Assembly: GCA_003164035.1 (NCBI GenBank)
Contig: PLRS01000012.1
Coordinates: 181-62,621 of the forward strand
Length of the DNA: 62,441 bases
Direction of reading: 5' to 3'
Source of the DNA: Bryobacterales bacterium
GTDB lineage: Bacteria; Acidobacteriota; Terriglobia; Bryobacterales; Bryobacteraceae
Every line of letters starts with the position of its first letter. The first letter of the stretch is position 1. A program made the translations under genes and the position numbers. The notes under the pieces were generated by a model that saw nothing but the letters and a program-made list of their open reading frames with translations, was not told the DNA's origin and ran no database searches. Of this stretch, positions 51,306-59,777 are shown in pieces.

Positions 51306-52027
51306 GCGTACAGTGGCACACCTACGCGGACGCGCGGGCGGCGGCGGATGCGTGCGCGCGCAAGATTGCGGCGCTGATCGAGGAAGCTCTGGCGGGCCAG
51401 GAGCTGGCCACGCTGGCGGTGTCGGGAGGTTCCACTCCGAAGCTGATGTTCGAGAAGCTGGCTACCGAGCCGGTGCGCTGGGACCGGGTGCATCTGTTCT
51501 GGGTGGACGAGCGTTCGGTTCCTCCCACCGACGCGGCCAGCAACTATAAACTCACCGAGGACCACCTGATTGCCAGGGCACGGATTCCGCACCGGAATCT
51601 GCACCGGGTGGTGGGGGAAGCCAAACCGGCGCTGGCGGCGCGCCGCTACGGCGAGGAAATCCGGGAGTTCTTCGGCCTGGAGGAAGGGGAAATGCCGCAC
51701 TTCGATATCGTGCATCGCGGCATGGGCCCGGACGCGCACACCGCCAGCCTGTTTCCGGGGGACCCGCTGATCGACGACCGGGAAGGCATCGCCGCGGCGA
51801 CCTACGCGGAAAAGTTCAAACAATGGCGCGTGACCCTGTTGCCGGGCGCGCTGCTGGCGGCCAAGCACACGGTGTTTCTGGTGGCTGGCGAGGACAAAGC
51901 CGAGGCCGTGCGGGCGGTGTTCCGGGAAGAGTACGATCCGAAGAAATACCCCGCCCAAATCGCCTCCCATCACGGCCGCGGGGTGATCTGGTTTCTGGAC
52001 GAGGCGGCCGCGCGGATGATGGAGTGA
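51302..52027 (+). CDS. pgl: 6-phosphogluconolactonase (DevB/NagB-fold type)
   Basis: 241 residues, ATG overlapping the opcA stop. Sugar-isomerase-fold motifs: LATLAVSGGSTPKLMFEKLA near residue 36, WDRVHLFWVDERSVPPTDAA near 62 and the active-site region FDIVHRGMGPDAHTASLFPG near 140. The last usually reads LGMGxDGHTASLFPG, so the Asp-Ala-His variant is a small departure. It hydrolyses 6-phosphogluconolactone in the cytosol. It is unrelated to the exported propeller-type lactonase at 2213-3421. Confidence 0.94.
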   Translation: MSVQWHTYADARAAADACARKIAALIEEALAGQELATLAVSGGSTPKLMFEKLATEPVRWDRVHLFWVDERSVPPTDAASNYKLTEDHLIARARIPHRNLHRVVGEAKPALAARRYGEEIREFFGLEEGEMPHFDIVHRGMGPDAHTASLFPGDPLIDDREGIAAATYAEKFKQWRVTLLPGALLAAKHTVFLVAGEDKAEAVRAVFREEYDPKKYPAQIASHHGRGVIWFLDEAAARMME

Positions 52028-52036
52028 GCCGTGGCA

Positions 52037-52546
52037 GTAGAAGGTAGAAGGTAGAAGACAAAAGGAAACCGTGGGTGAGGGGTTAGAGGATAGAAGTAAG
52101 AATCGCACCCGCGTACGCACCGAGCAGGCGGCGGACCTCTTGCAACATCGCGGAGAGCTCTTGGGTGTCCCCGTACTTGAGATCGTTGGCGAGGATGAGG
52201 TAGTAGTGACACTCCTCTACGGAACCCTCCGCGATATTCATGAACCGGGCTTTGTCGGCTCTTGCACGGCGGCGGAATCCTTCAGCGATGTTGGCAGGAA
52301 TGGATACGGCTGCACGACGAATTTGCGAACTGAGCCCGTAGGTCTCTTGCCTAGGAAATGCGGCGCTGAGGGCATACACCGCCAGCACGAACCGGTGGGA
52401 CTTTTGCCACACCAGCAGATCCTCAAACGTCCGCGCAGGTCTTGAGTTGGCCATAGACGAGGCAGGTCGGGCGGAGCTATTCCGACCTTCTTATCTTCTC
52501 ACTTCTTGCCTTCCTCGACTTCTCCCTTCTACCTTCCTCGACTTCC
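52037..52546. repeat. inverted purine-rich bracket around the four-helix-bundle gene
   Basis: The left side (52037-52059) has GTAGAAG repeated with a period of eight. The right side (52490-52546) has the opposite strand pattern (CTTCTCCCTTCTACCTTCC). A perfect 11-bp inverted pair, AAGGTAGAAGG at 52041-52051 and CCTTCTACCTT at 52525-52535, brackets the gene. In the gene's own transcript the two ends could pair and loop out the whole coding region. Confidence 0.7.
52083..52454 (-). CDS. four-helix-bundle protein, S23 / 23S-rRNA intervening-sequence type
   Basis: 123 residues. The S23 family core is clear: FEDLLVWQKSHRFVLAVYAL, then FPRQETYGLSSQIRRAAVSI and PANIAEGFRRRARADKARFM, with SVEECHYYLILANDLKYGD. 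These proteins are encoded in intervening sequences of 23S rRNA genes in Leptospira and Coxiella and also as free genes in many genomes. The fold is shared with the Avd protein of diversity-generating retroelements. No reverse transcriptase or rRNA is near, so this is the free-standing type. Its function is unknown. It is bracketed by inverted purine-rich repeats. Confidence 0.88.
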   Translation of the reverse strand: MANSRPARTFEDLLVWQKSHRFVLAVYALSAAFPRQETYGLSSQIRRAAVSIPANIAEGFRRRARADKARFMNIAEGSVEECHYYLILANDLKYGDTQELSAMLQEVRRLLGAYAGAILTSIL

Positions 52547-52563
52547 ATAGCCCGAAGGGATAT

Positions 52564-55020
52564 TTAGGGCGAAGCCCTGAGCCACCGCTGGACGGCCTTG
52601 GTCAGGTCTTCGAGGCGGACGGGTTTGGCGATGTAGTCGTCCATGCCGGCGGCGAGACAGGCTTGGCGGGCGCCTTCGAAGGCGTCGGCGGTCATGGCGA
52701 CGATGGTGGTTCGTTGGCCGGGAGTTTCGGCGTGGCGGATGCTGCGGGCGGCGGTGTAGCCATCCATTTCCGGCATGTGGCAATCCATGAAGACCAGATG
52801 GTAGGGGAGAAGGCTTACCATCCGGACGGCTTCGCGGCCGTTAGCGGCGACGTCGACGCGGAAGCCGAGCTTTTCCAGCATGCGCACGGCGACCTTTTGA
52901 TTGACGGGGTTATCTTCCGCGACCAGGACGCGTACGGGCGGAGCGGAAATCGGCCAAGCCTTGACGGCCGGGGCGCAAACGGGCGGATGAGGCGGCAATG
53001 CGGCCCGCCGGGATTCGGCCCGGGCGAGCGCATCCAGCAGGTGTGCGGGGCGGACCGGTTTGACCAGGCAGACATCCACAGCCGCGCCCTCCCGGTGGCG
53101 CAATTCGTTCCAATGGCCGGCGGAAGTGAGCAGGACAATACCGGTATGGGCCAGAGCGCGATCGGACCGGATCCGGGCGGCCACGGCGAAGCCGTCCATT
53201 TCCGGCATTTGGTAATCAAGCAGAACGAACCGGTAGGGATCGCCGCACTGGATGGCCTGGACAAGGCGGGCGTAGACTTCGACGCCGGAAGCCAGGCTGT
53301 CGGAGCGCAGCCCCCAGCCCGCGACCTGCTCTTCGAGCACGCGGCGGCTTACGGCGGCGTCGTCGACGATCAGGGCGCGCAATCCTTTCAGCCTGGAAGG
53401 TGGGGCGGGCGGAGTTGCGCGATCGGGATCGACGGCGAGGGGCAGAATGAACCAGAAACGGGAGCCGCTGCCGGGAACGCTTACCACGCCCACCGAACCG
53501 CCCATCAGCTCCACCAGTTGTTTGGAAATGGCGAGGCCCAGTCCGGAGCCGGAGTGGCGGCGGGTGATGGAGGAATCGAGCTGGACGAATTTGCCGAATA
53601 GAGAGCCGATCTTGTCGGCGGGAATGCCGATGCCGGTGTCTTCGACCTGGATGCGCACGCGGGGTTCGGCCGCTCTATCGAGGCATTCGACGGCGATGAG
53701 GACGTGGCCGCGGTCGGTAAACTTGACGGCGTTGCCTACCAGGTTGGTGAGCACCTGCCGGATGCGGCCCTCGTCCCCGATAAAGCGACCGGGTAGGGAG
53801 GCGGGGTAGGAGACGGCCAGGTCGATGTGGTGCTCATCGGCGCGGGTACCGAGCAACTCGGCAACCTCTTCGACGACGCGGCGCAGATCGAAGGGGGCGG
53901 AGGCGACGCGCACGCGGCCGGCTTCCATTTTGGAGAAATCCAGGATGTCGTTGATGACGCCGAGCAGGGCTTCGGCGGAGCGGCGCACGGTTTCGGCGTA
54001 ATCGCGCTGGGTGGGATCGAGCTCGGTCGCGAGCAGCAGGCCGGCCATGCCGATCACCCCGTTCATGGGGGTGCGGATTTCATGGCTCATGTTGGCCAGG
54101 AAGTTACTCTTGAGGTGGGCGGCATCTTCGGCGGCGGCCAGGGCGCGGGCGAGTTCGCGGTTCTTCTCCTGCAACTCTTCGTAGAACGCTTTGAGACGCT
54201 GAGCGTCGCGTTTCTTTTCGGTGATATCGATGAGGGTGGTGCGAATGCCGACCGTATGGCCACGGCGGTCGAGAATCAAGTTCTCCCGGACTTCGAGCAG
54301 CAGATCGACGCCGTCGCGGCGCCGGAACGGCCTTTCGGCGGGTGGAAGGGAATCGTGGCCGCGCAATTTGGCGGTCACGCGGGCGCGTGACGCCTCGCGC
54401 TGCTCGGGCGCCACAAAATCCCAGGCCGCCTTACCCAGGATTTCGTCCGCCTCGAAGCCCAGTAACTCGCATTCGGCGCGATTCACACGGCAGACGATGC
54501 CCTGGGAGTCGAGCTCATGATAGGCGATGGGCGCTTCATCGAAGATGTCGCGGGAGCGTTCTTCGGCTTCGCGGCGCGAGCGTAGGTCTTCGATCAGCAG
54601 GACGGAGAAGGGGCTGCCCTCCGTCAGGGGCCATTCGGTGGCCTGGACTTCGATGGCGTCGCCATCCGGCCGCAAGAGCGGAAAAACGAAGGGCGGTTTC
54701 GGGCAGGGGGTCTGAAGGAACTTTAAGGCAGCGCCGCGCTGGGGCGGGTCCACGCAGTCGATCAAGCAAGAGCCTGGAGCCGAAGCTTCCGCCGGCAGGC
54801 CCAGGGTGCGCCGGGCGGCTGGATTGAGGTAGCGGACGACACCGAGCCGGTGAATCGCGAGTGGCCAGGGGGCGCCATCGAATAGGGCGGTGGGGTCGAC
54901 GCTGGCTGGAAGGGTCGGCCCGCCGTTGGCCGGCAGGCGGCATCGGGCTGCCGGTTCAACCGGAATCGCTGGAGCGGTCAGGGCAGGTTTGGATAATTCA
55001 GCCACGGCTTCTCCGGCCAA
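52564..55020 (-). CDS. hybrid sensor histidine kinase, PAS-PAS-HisKA-HATPase-REC-REC
   Basis: About 818 residues. The start is uncertain: TTG at 55020 or GTG at 55005, with a stop upstream in frame. Two PAS-like regions (about 45-130 and 150-275) precede the dimerisation helix NFLANMSHEIRTPMNGVIGM with the phospho-His near 312, then ATP-binding boxes (LVGNAVKFT, DTGIGIP and GSGLGLAISKQLVELMGG). REC1 has RALIVDDAAVSRR and VLLDYQMPEMDG. REC2 has VLVAEDNPVNQK and VFMDCHMPEMDGY. No membrane segment is visible, so it should sense a cytosolic cue. An Hpt protein is encoded just upstream on the same strand, giving parts of a phosphorelay. Confidence 0.92.
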   Translation of the reverse strand: MAGEAVAELSKPALTAPAIPVEPAARCRLPANGGPTLPASVDPTALFDGAPWPLAIHRLGVVRYLNPAARRTLGLPAEASAPGSCLIDCVDPPQRGAALKFLQTPCPKPPFVFPLLRPDGDAIEVQATEWPLTEGSPFSVLLIEDLRSRREAEERSRDIFDEAPIAYHELDSQGIVCRVNRAECELLGFEADEILGKAAWDFVAPEQREASRARVTAKLRGHDSLPPAERPFRRRDGVDLLLEVRENLILDRRGHTVGIRTTLIDITEKKRDAQRLKAFYEELQEKNRELARALAAAEDAAHLKSNFLANMSHEIRTPMNGVIGMAGLLLATELDPTQRDYAETVRRSAEALLGVINDILDFSKMEAGRVRVASAPFDLRRVVEEVAELLGTRADEHHIDLAVSYPASLPGRFIGDEGRIRQVLTNLVGNAVKFTDRGHVLIAVECLDRAAEPRVRIQVEDTGIGIPADKIGSLFGKFVQLDSSITRRHSGSGLGLAISKQLVELMGGSVGVVSVPGSGSRFWFILPLAVDPDRATPPAPPSRLKGLRALIVDDAAVSRRVLEEQVAGWGLRSDSLASGVEVYARLVQAIQCGDPYRFVLLDYQMPEMDGFAVAARIRSDRALAHTGIVLLTSAGHWNELRHREGAAVDVCLVKPVRPAHLLDALARAESRRAALPPHPPVCAPAVKAWPISAPPVRVLVAEDNPVNQKVAVRMLEKLGFRVDVAANGREAVRMVSLLPYHLVFMDCHMPEMDGYTAARSIRHAETPGQRTTIVAMTADAFEGARQACLAAGMDDYIAKPVRLEDLTKAVQRWLRASP

Positions 55021-55137
55021 GTGGACCGTCTCGTCATTTGGATCTCATCCTCCCGATCTTCATCCAGCCTCAACTAAAACATCGGAAGAATCGCCCAAAA
55101 ACTGGAGGCAATAGACGTACAAATCGACGATCCAGCG

Positions 55138-55536
55138 TCAGGTGCGCACCAAATAACGCTGCATGGCCGGAAGGATGAGATCGAGTTCGGCTTCCATCTC
55201 CGTCAACCGCGCGGAGAGTTCGGGGAGCGGCGCGGAGAGGGCGCTGTGCTCGATGCGCTGGCAGAGGGCGGCGAACTCGGCCAAGCCGACCTGGCCGGCC
55301 CCTCCTTTGAGGCCGTGAGCTTCCGTGCGCAGCCGGTTTCGCTGGCCGAGAGCCAGGGATTGGCGCATGAGGGTCCGGCGGGTACGGCTATCCGTGGTGA
55401 AGGCCGCTACCAGATCGGCGATTAGCTCGTCGTCCCCATCCGCCAACTCCAGGAGGAGGGCCGACGGGACCCAAACGGATTCGTGAGATTCCGGTCGGGG
55501 AATTGCAACGGTGGGCGATGCAAAATACGAGGCCAT
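55138..55536 (-). CDS. Hpt-domain phosphotransfer protein
   Basis: 132 residues. The Hpt helix motif is RLRTEAHGLKGGAGQVGLAE near residue 70, where the His in AHGLKGGA accepts the phosphoryl group. The flanking helices (SALLLELADGDDELIADLVA and LSARLTEMEAELDLILPAMQ) complete a four-helix bundle. It probably carries phosphate between the REC domains of the neighbouring hybrid kinase and a response regulator located elsewhere. It lies 117 bases upstream of the kinase on the same strand. Confidence 0.87.
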   Translation of the reverse strand: MASYFASPTVAIPRPESHESVWVPSALLLELADGDDELIADLVAAFTTDSRTRRTLMRQSLALGQRNRLRTEAHGLKGGAGQVGLAEFAALCQRIEHSALSAPLPELSARLTEMEAELDLILPAMQRYLVRT

Positions 55537-55748
55537 AACAAGAACCCAGGGCGCAAGACGTTTTCTCGGACGCCCCTAAGGTATTATCCGGGCGCCCGGC
55601 GGCCGCCTGCAAGCTATCCTTCGTTAACCCAGCGGCGTGGGAGGCCGGATATCGACAGCCGGCGGCGGCGGACGCCGGGCACGCGAGGCGGGTCGCAACT
55701 GCTTATGCTGCACAGATTTTCGCGGGTGCAAGGGCCGGGCGCGCCTGT

Positions 55749-55754
55749 TATAAT
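55749..55754 (+). promoter_or_regulatory. candidate -10 box for the ispH-hopanoid operon
   Basis: A perfect TATAAT in a locally AT-rich stretch (TATAATTAAATC), 41 bases before the ATG at 55795 and 20 before the one at 55774. No convincing -35 hexamer stands at standard spacing. It is the only good promoter-like site before six tightly spaced genes. Confidence 0.45.
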
Positions 55755-55794
55755 TAAATCTTCTATTTTGGTTATGCCATTGAAACCGTTCGCG

Positions 55795-56745
55795 ATGAAT
55801 CGCGGCGCAGAGAAACAGATCTATCTGTTGAAGCCCCGTGGCTTCTGCGCCGGAGTGGTACGGGCGATTGATGTGGTGAAAATTGCCCTAGATCTATATG
55901 GTCCTCCGGTTTATGTGCGGAAAGAAATCGTCCATAACAAGCACGTGGTGGATGAACTGCGCGAGGCGGGGGCGATCTTCATTGAGGAACTGGAGGAAGT
56001 GCCGGAAGGGGCACGTGCCATTTTCAGTGCCCACGGGGTGGCACCTTCGGTACGTCGGCAGGCCAAAGACCGGAAATTGTACGTAATCGATGCGACTTGC
56101 CCGTTGGTTACGAAAGTGCATTTGGAAGCCGTGCGATTCGCCCGCGACGGATTCAGTATCGTGTTGATTGGACATAAAGACCACGACGAAGTGATCGGCA
56201 CGTTGGGCGAGGTTCCGGAGCGCAGCTACCTGGTGGAGACGGTGGCGGATGCGGACCGGCTGGAGGTACCGGACCCCACCCGGGTCCGCTATCTGACCCA
56301 GACCACGCTGAGCCTGGATGAAACGCGGGACATCGTAGAGCGGCTGAAGGAACGTTTCCCATTGATTCAGGGTCCTCCGGCGCAGGATATTTGCTACGCC
56401 ACGGAAAACCGGCAGATGGCGGTGAAAGAAGTGTCGCGCGCCATCGAGTTGCTGATGGTGGTGGGTTCGCAAAACAGCTCGAACTCCAAGCGCCTGGTGG
56501 AGGTGGCGCGCAACGTGGGGGTAGCGGCACACCTGGTGAACGACCGGAGCGATGTGGACTCTTCGTGGCTGGAGGGCGTGGCCAGCGTAGGTTTGACGGC
56601 GGGTGCGTCGGCGCCGGAGCATCTGGTGCAGGACATGATCGAGTTTCTGCGGGAGCGAGGATTTCATCGCATGGAAGAGATCGAGTTGGTGGAAGAAGAC
56701 GTGCGTTTCTCATTGCCCAATGAACTGATGGTGGCGCTCAAGTGA
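55795..56745 (+). CDS. ispH: 4-hydroxy-3-methylbut-2-enyl diphosphate reductase
   Basis: 316 residues from MNRGAEKQIYLL. The ATG at 55774 would add seven residues; I prefer the shorter form because it gives a normal leader after the TATAAT box. The three iron-sulfur Cys are in KPRGFCAGVVRAID near residue 18, IDATCPLVTKVH near 100 and DICYATENRQ near 200. IFSAHGVAPSVR and the TENRQ motif are also present. It makes IPP and DMAPP, the last step of the MEP pathway. Its stop overlaps the shc start (TGATG), tying precursor supply to hopanoid synthesis. Confidence 0.96.
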   Translation: MNRGAEKQIYLLKPRGFCAGVVRAIDVVKIALDLYGPPVYVRKEIVHNKHVVDELREAGAIFIEELEEVPEGARAIFSAHGVAPSVRRQAKDRKLYVIDATCPLVTKVHLEAVRFARDGFSIVLIGHKDHDEVIGTLGEVPERSYLVETVADADRLEVPDPTRVRYLTQTTLSLDETRDIVERLKERFPLIQGPPAQDICYATENRQMAVKEVSRAIELLMVVGSQNSSNSKRLVEVARNVGVAAHLVNDRSDVDSSWLEGVASVGLTAGASAPEHLVQDMIEFLRERGFHRMEEIELVEEDVRFSLPNELMVALK

Positions 56746-58667
56746 TGTCGCCCGCGCAGGTCGGGAATTCGCTCGAAGCGGCGGCGGCCCATACGGCGCG
56801 GCGCGCGGCTTCGTACCTGGCCGAGCTGCAGGCTCACGACGGCCACTGGTGTGCGGAGCTGACGGCCGACACCACCCTTGAAAGCGACTACATTCTGTTC
56901 CAGTTGTGGCTGTATCCACCGGTGGCGGGCAAGTGGGATCCGCCGACGCGCCCGTCGATCGACAAGGCGGTTCGGTCGATCCTGGCGAGGCAATTGCCGG
57001 ACGGCGGGTTCAACATCTTCGCGGACGGCCCGGCGGAGATCAGCGCCTCGGTGAAGGCGTATTTTGCGCTAAAGCTGGCGGGTGTGGCCGCCGATGTAGA
57101 GTCCATGCAACGGCTGCGGGAGCGGATTCTGGCATTGGGCGGGATCCAATCGGCGAACAGCTATGTCAAGATCAACTTGAGCCTGTTCGATCTCTACCCG
57201 AGGCAATACACCCCTTCGATTCCACCGGAAGTGGTGCTGTTGCCGGGGAAGTTCCTGTACCAGATGTCGGCCTGGTCGCGGGACATTGTGCTGCCGCTCG
57301 CGATCATACACGCTTCGAACCCGCGCAAGCCGGTTCCGGCCGGATTCGACCTGGACGAACTGTGGGCTCCGGGTGTGAGCCCGCGATTCCGCACCGACAA
57401 GTCGCCGATCTCGTGGCACAACTTTTTCCTGTTGACCGACCGGCTGCTGAAGTGGTGGGAGCGGGCCGGGCTGAAAGCGGTGCGGCGGCGGGCGGTGGAG
57501 AAGGCGGGGGCCTGGATGACGGATCGCCTGGAGTACTCCGACGGGCTGGGCGCGATCTATCCCTCGATGATGTACGTGGTAATGGCGCTGGACTCGCTTG
57601 GAGTGGCGGCCGACGATCCGCTGCGGGTGCGCGCGCTCAGCCAATTCAACGACTTGATCGTGGACGACGGCGAGCGATTCTTCCTGCAACCGTGCTTTTC
57701 GCCGGTTTGGGACACGGCCATTTCGAGCTACGCGCTGGCGTCGTGGGATGGGGAGCGGGCGGGATTGGCGGCGGCGGCGGATTGGCTGCTGGACCACGAG
57801 ATCCGGCGCAAGGGCGACTGGGCGGTGAAGCGGCGGGACGTGGAGCCGTCCGGATGGGCTTTCGAATACTCCAACGAGTTTTACCCGGATATCGACGATA
57901 CGGCGATGGTGCTGCTGGCGTTGCGGCACGTGGCGAGCAAGGACCGGGCGCGGCAGCGGGCGTGTCATCAGCGGGCGCTGAACTGGCTGCTGGCGATGCA
58001 GTCGGCCGACGGCGGCTGGGCGGCGTTCGACGCCGACAATAACTGGGCGTTTCTGAGCCAGGTTCCGTTCGCCGATCACAACGCGATTCTGGACCCGACC
58101 TGCGCCGACATTACCGGCAGGGTGCTGGAGGCGCTGGCGGCGCACGGGGTGGGGAACGACTACCCGGCGGTGCGGCGCGGAGTGGACTGGCTGGTGCGCC
58201 ACCAGGAGGCTGATGGGAGCTGGTACGGGCGTTGGGGCGTGGCGTACATTTATGGCACCTGCTTCGCCTTGCGCGGCCTGGCGGAAGCCGGCGAAAGCGA
58301 CCGCGAAGCGCACATCCTGCGCGCCGGCGAGTGGCTGCGCTCGATTCAGAATGCCGACGGCGGCTGGGGCGAAAGCTGCGCAAGCTACGACCGCGGCACC
58401 TTCGTGGCGGCGCCCTCGACGCCGTCGCAGACCGCGTGGGCGATTCTGGGGCTGATTGCCGGCGGAGACGCCGATTCGATCAGCGTGCAGCACGGAATCG
58501 AATACCTGGTGGACACGCAGCGCGCCGATGGAAGCTGGGACGAAGAACTTTCCACCGGGACCGGTTTTCCCAAAGTCTTTTATCTGAACTACCACCTCTA
58601 TAAGGATTATTTCCCGCTGCTGGCGCTTGCTTCCTACGCGAAGACCCGCCCAAGTTGGAATGGATAG
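56745..58667 (+). CDS. shc: squalene-hopene cyclase
   Basis: 640 residues, normal for the family. The protonating DxDD motif is FYPDIDDTAMVLLAL near 382. Several QW repeats are visible (RQLPDGGFNIF, QSADGGWAAFDADNNWAFL, RHQEADGSWYGRWGVAYIYG, QNADGGWGESCASYD and QRADGSWDEELSTGTGFPKV). It cyclises squalene to hopene/hopanol at the inner membrane. A GTG one codon earlier overlaps ispH, but the ATG at 56745 is simpler. The squalene-making genes are not in this window. Confidence 0.96.
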   Translation: MSPAQVGNSLEAAAAHTARRAASYLAELQAHDGHWCAELTADTTLESDYILFQLWLYPPVAGKWDPPTRPSIDKAVRSILARQLPDGGFNIFADGPAEISASVKAYFALKLAGVAADVESMQRLRERILALGGIQSANSYVKINLSLFDLYPRQYTPSIPPEVVLLPGKFLYQMSAWSRDIVLPLAIIHASNPRKPVPAGFDLDELWAPGVSPRFRTDKSPISWHNFFLLTDRLLKWWERAGLKAVRRRAVEKAGAWMTDRLEYSDGLGAIYPSMMYVVMALDSLGVAADDPLRVRALSQFNDLIVDDGERFFLQPCFSPVWDTAISSYALASWDGERAGLAAAADWLLDHEIRRKGDWAVKRRDVEPSGWAFEYSNEFYPDIDDTAMVLLALRHVASKDRARQRACHQRALNWLLAMQSADGGWAAFDADNNWAFLSQVPFADHNAILDPTCADITGRVLEALAAHGVGNDYPAVRRGVDWLVRHQEADGSWYGRWGVAYIYGTCFALRGLAEAGESDREAHILRAGEWLRSIQNADGGWGESCASYDRGTFVAAPSTPSQTAWAILGLIAGGDADSISVQHGIEYLVDTQRADGSWDEELSTGTGFPKVFYLNYHLYKDYFPLLALASYAKTRPSWNG

Positions 58668-58670
58668 GTT

Positions 58671-59777
58671 ATGAAATTTCCGATCTCCATGACCGCCGGC
58701 CTGGCGGGATATATTCTGAAGAATAAAATGCGGCCGCGTCCGGAGTGGCAGAAGAACGCGACTCCGGAAGCCAACGCCGCCAACCCGTTCCGCATTCTTT
58801 CCTCGAAGATCGGGGAGAAGCGGCAACCCCATCCCATGATCAACAAGCGGTTTCCGATCGTGCTGATGCTGGAGCCGCTGCACGCCTGCAATCTGACCTG
58901 CACCGGCTGCGGCCGCATTCGGGAATACGAATCCAGCATCACCGAGAGGGTGCCGCTCGAAGAGTGCCTGGCGGCGGTGGACGAGTGCGGCGCGCCGGTG
59001 GTTTCGATTTGCGGCGGCGAGCCGATGATGTATCCGCAGATCGGCGAGCTGACCACGGGCATTCTGGAGCGCGACCGTCATATCTATCTCTGCACCAACG
59101 GCATGTTCATCAAGAAGCGGCTGAAGGAGTTCACCCCCGACAAGCGTTTCTACTTCAACGTGCACCTGGACGGGATGGAGAAGAACCACGACATTGCGGT
59201 GGAGCGGGCGGGGGTGTTCCGCGAAGCCATCGAGGGCATTAAGGCCGCCAAAGCCGCCGGATTCCAGGTGTGCACCAACACCACGGTTTACAAAGAAACC
59301 GATATGGCGGAGATCGAAGAGCTGTTCGAGTACCTGAAACAGCTCAAAGTGGACGGCCACCAGATCGCGCCGGCCTACGGTTACTCGGCGGTGGACGACC
59401 GGGAGATCTTTCTGACCCGGGAAGACGTCCACGAGAAATTCAAGGATATCGACCGGCTGGCGAAGAAATACGCGATTCGGCAAACGCCGATTTACCTGGA
59501 GTTTCTGAAGGGCGAGCGCGAGCTGCCATGTACCGCCTGGGGAAATCCCACCTACAACGTGAAGGGGTGGAAAGGCCCCTGCTACCTGATCACCGATGGC
59601 CACTACAAGACTTTCGAAGGGTTGATGACCCAGACGCCCTGGGAGTCTTACGGGCATGGCAACGATCCGCGCTGCGAGCACTGCATGGTTCACTGCGGGT
59701 ACGAACCTTCGGCGGCGCTGGGGATCAATGTGGGTCTGGCCGATAACCTGAAAATGCTGGCATGGACGCTGCGATAG
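58671..59777 (+). CDS. hpnH: hopanoid radical SAM protein HpnH (adenosylhopane synthase)
   Basis: 368 residues. The radical SAM cluster motif is LHACNLTCTGCGRIREYESS near residue 75 (CxxxCxxC), with the glycine-rich VVSICGGEPMMYPQIGELT near 115. The C-terminus has auxiliary Cys (DPRCEHCMVHCGYEPSAALG). HpnH joins the 5'-deoxyadenosyl radical to diploptene, giving adenosylhopane, the first step of side-chain elongation. It starts three bases after shc and overlaps hpnA by 16 bases. Confidence 0.95.
   Translation: MKFPISMTAGLAGYILKNKMRPRPEWQKNATPEANAANPFRILSSKIGEKRQPHPMINKRFPIVLMLEPLHACNLTCTGCGRIREYESSITERVPLEECLAAVDECGAPVVSICGGEPMMYPQIGELTTGILERDRHIYLCTNGMFIKKRLKEFTPDKRFYFNVHLDGMEKNHDIAVERAGVFREAIEGIKAAKAAGFQVCTNTTVYKETDMAEIEELFEYLKQLKVDGHQIAPAYGYSAVDDREIFLTREDVHEKFKDIDRLAKKYAIRQTPIYLEFLKGERELPCTAWGNPTYNVKGWKGPCYLITDGHYKTFEGLMTQTPWESYGHGNDPRCEHCMVHCGYEPSAALGINVGLADNLKMLAWTLR

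Noticed and set aside
52083-52454. Diversity-generating retroelement (S23/Avd-like protein)
   Set aside because: No reverse transcriptase and no template or variable repeat pair is visible within several kilobases.
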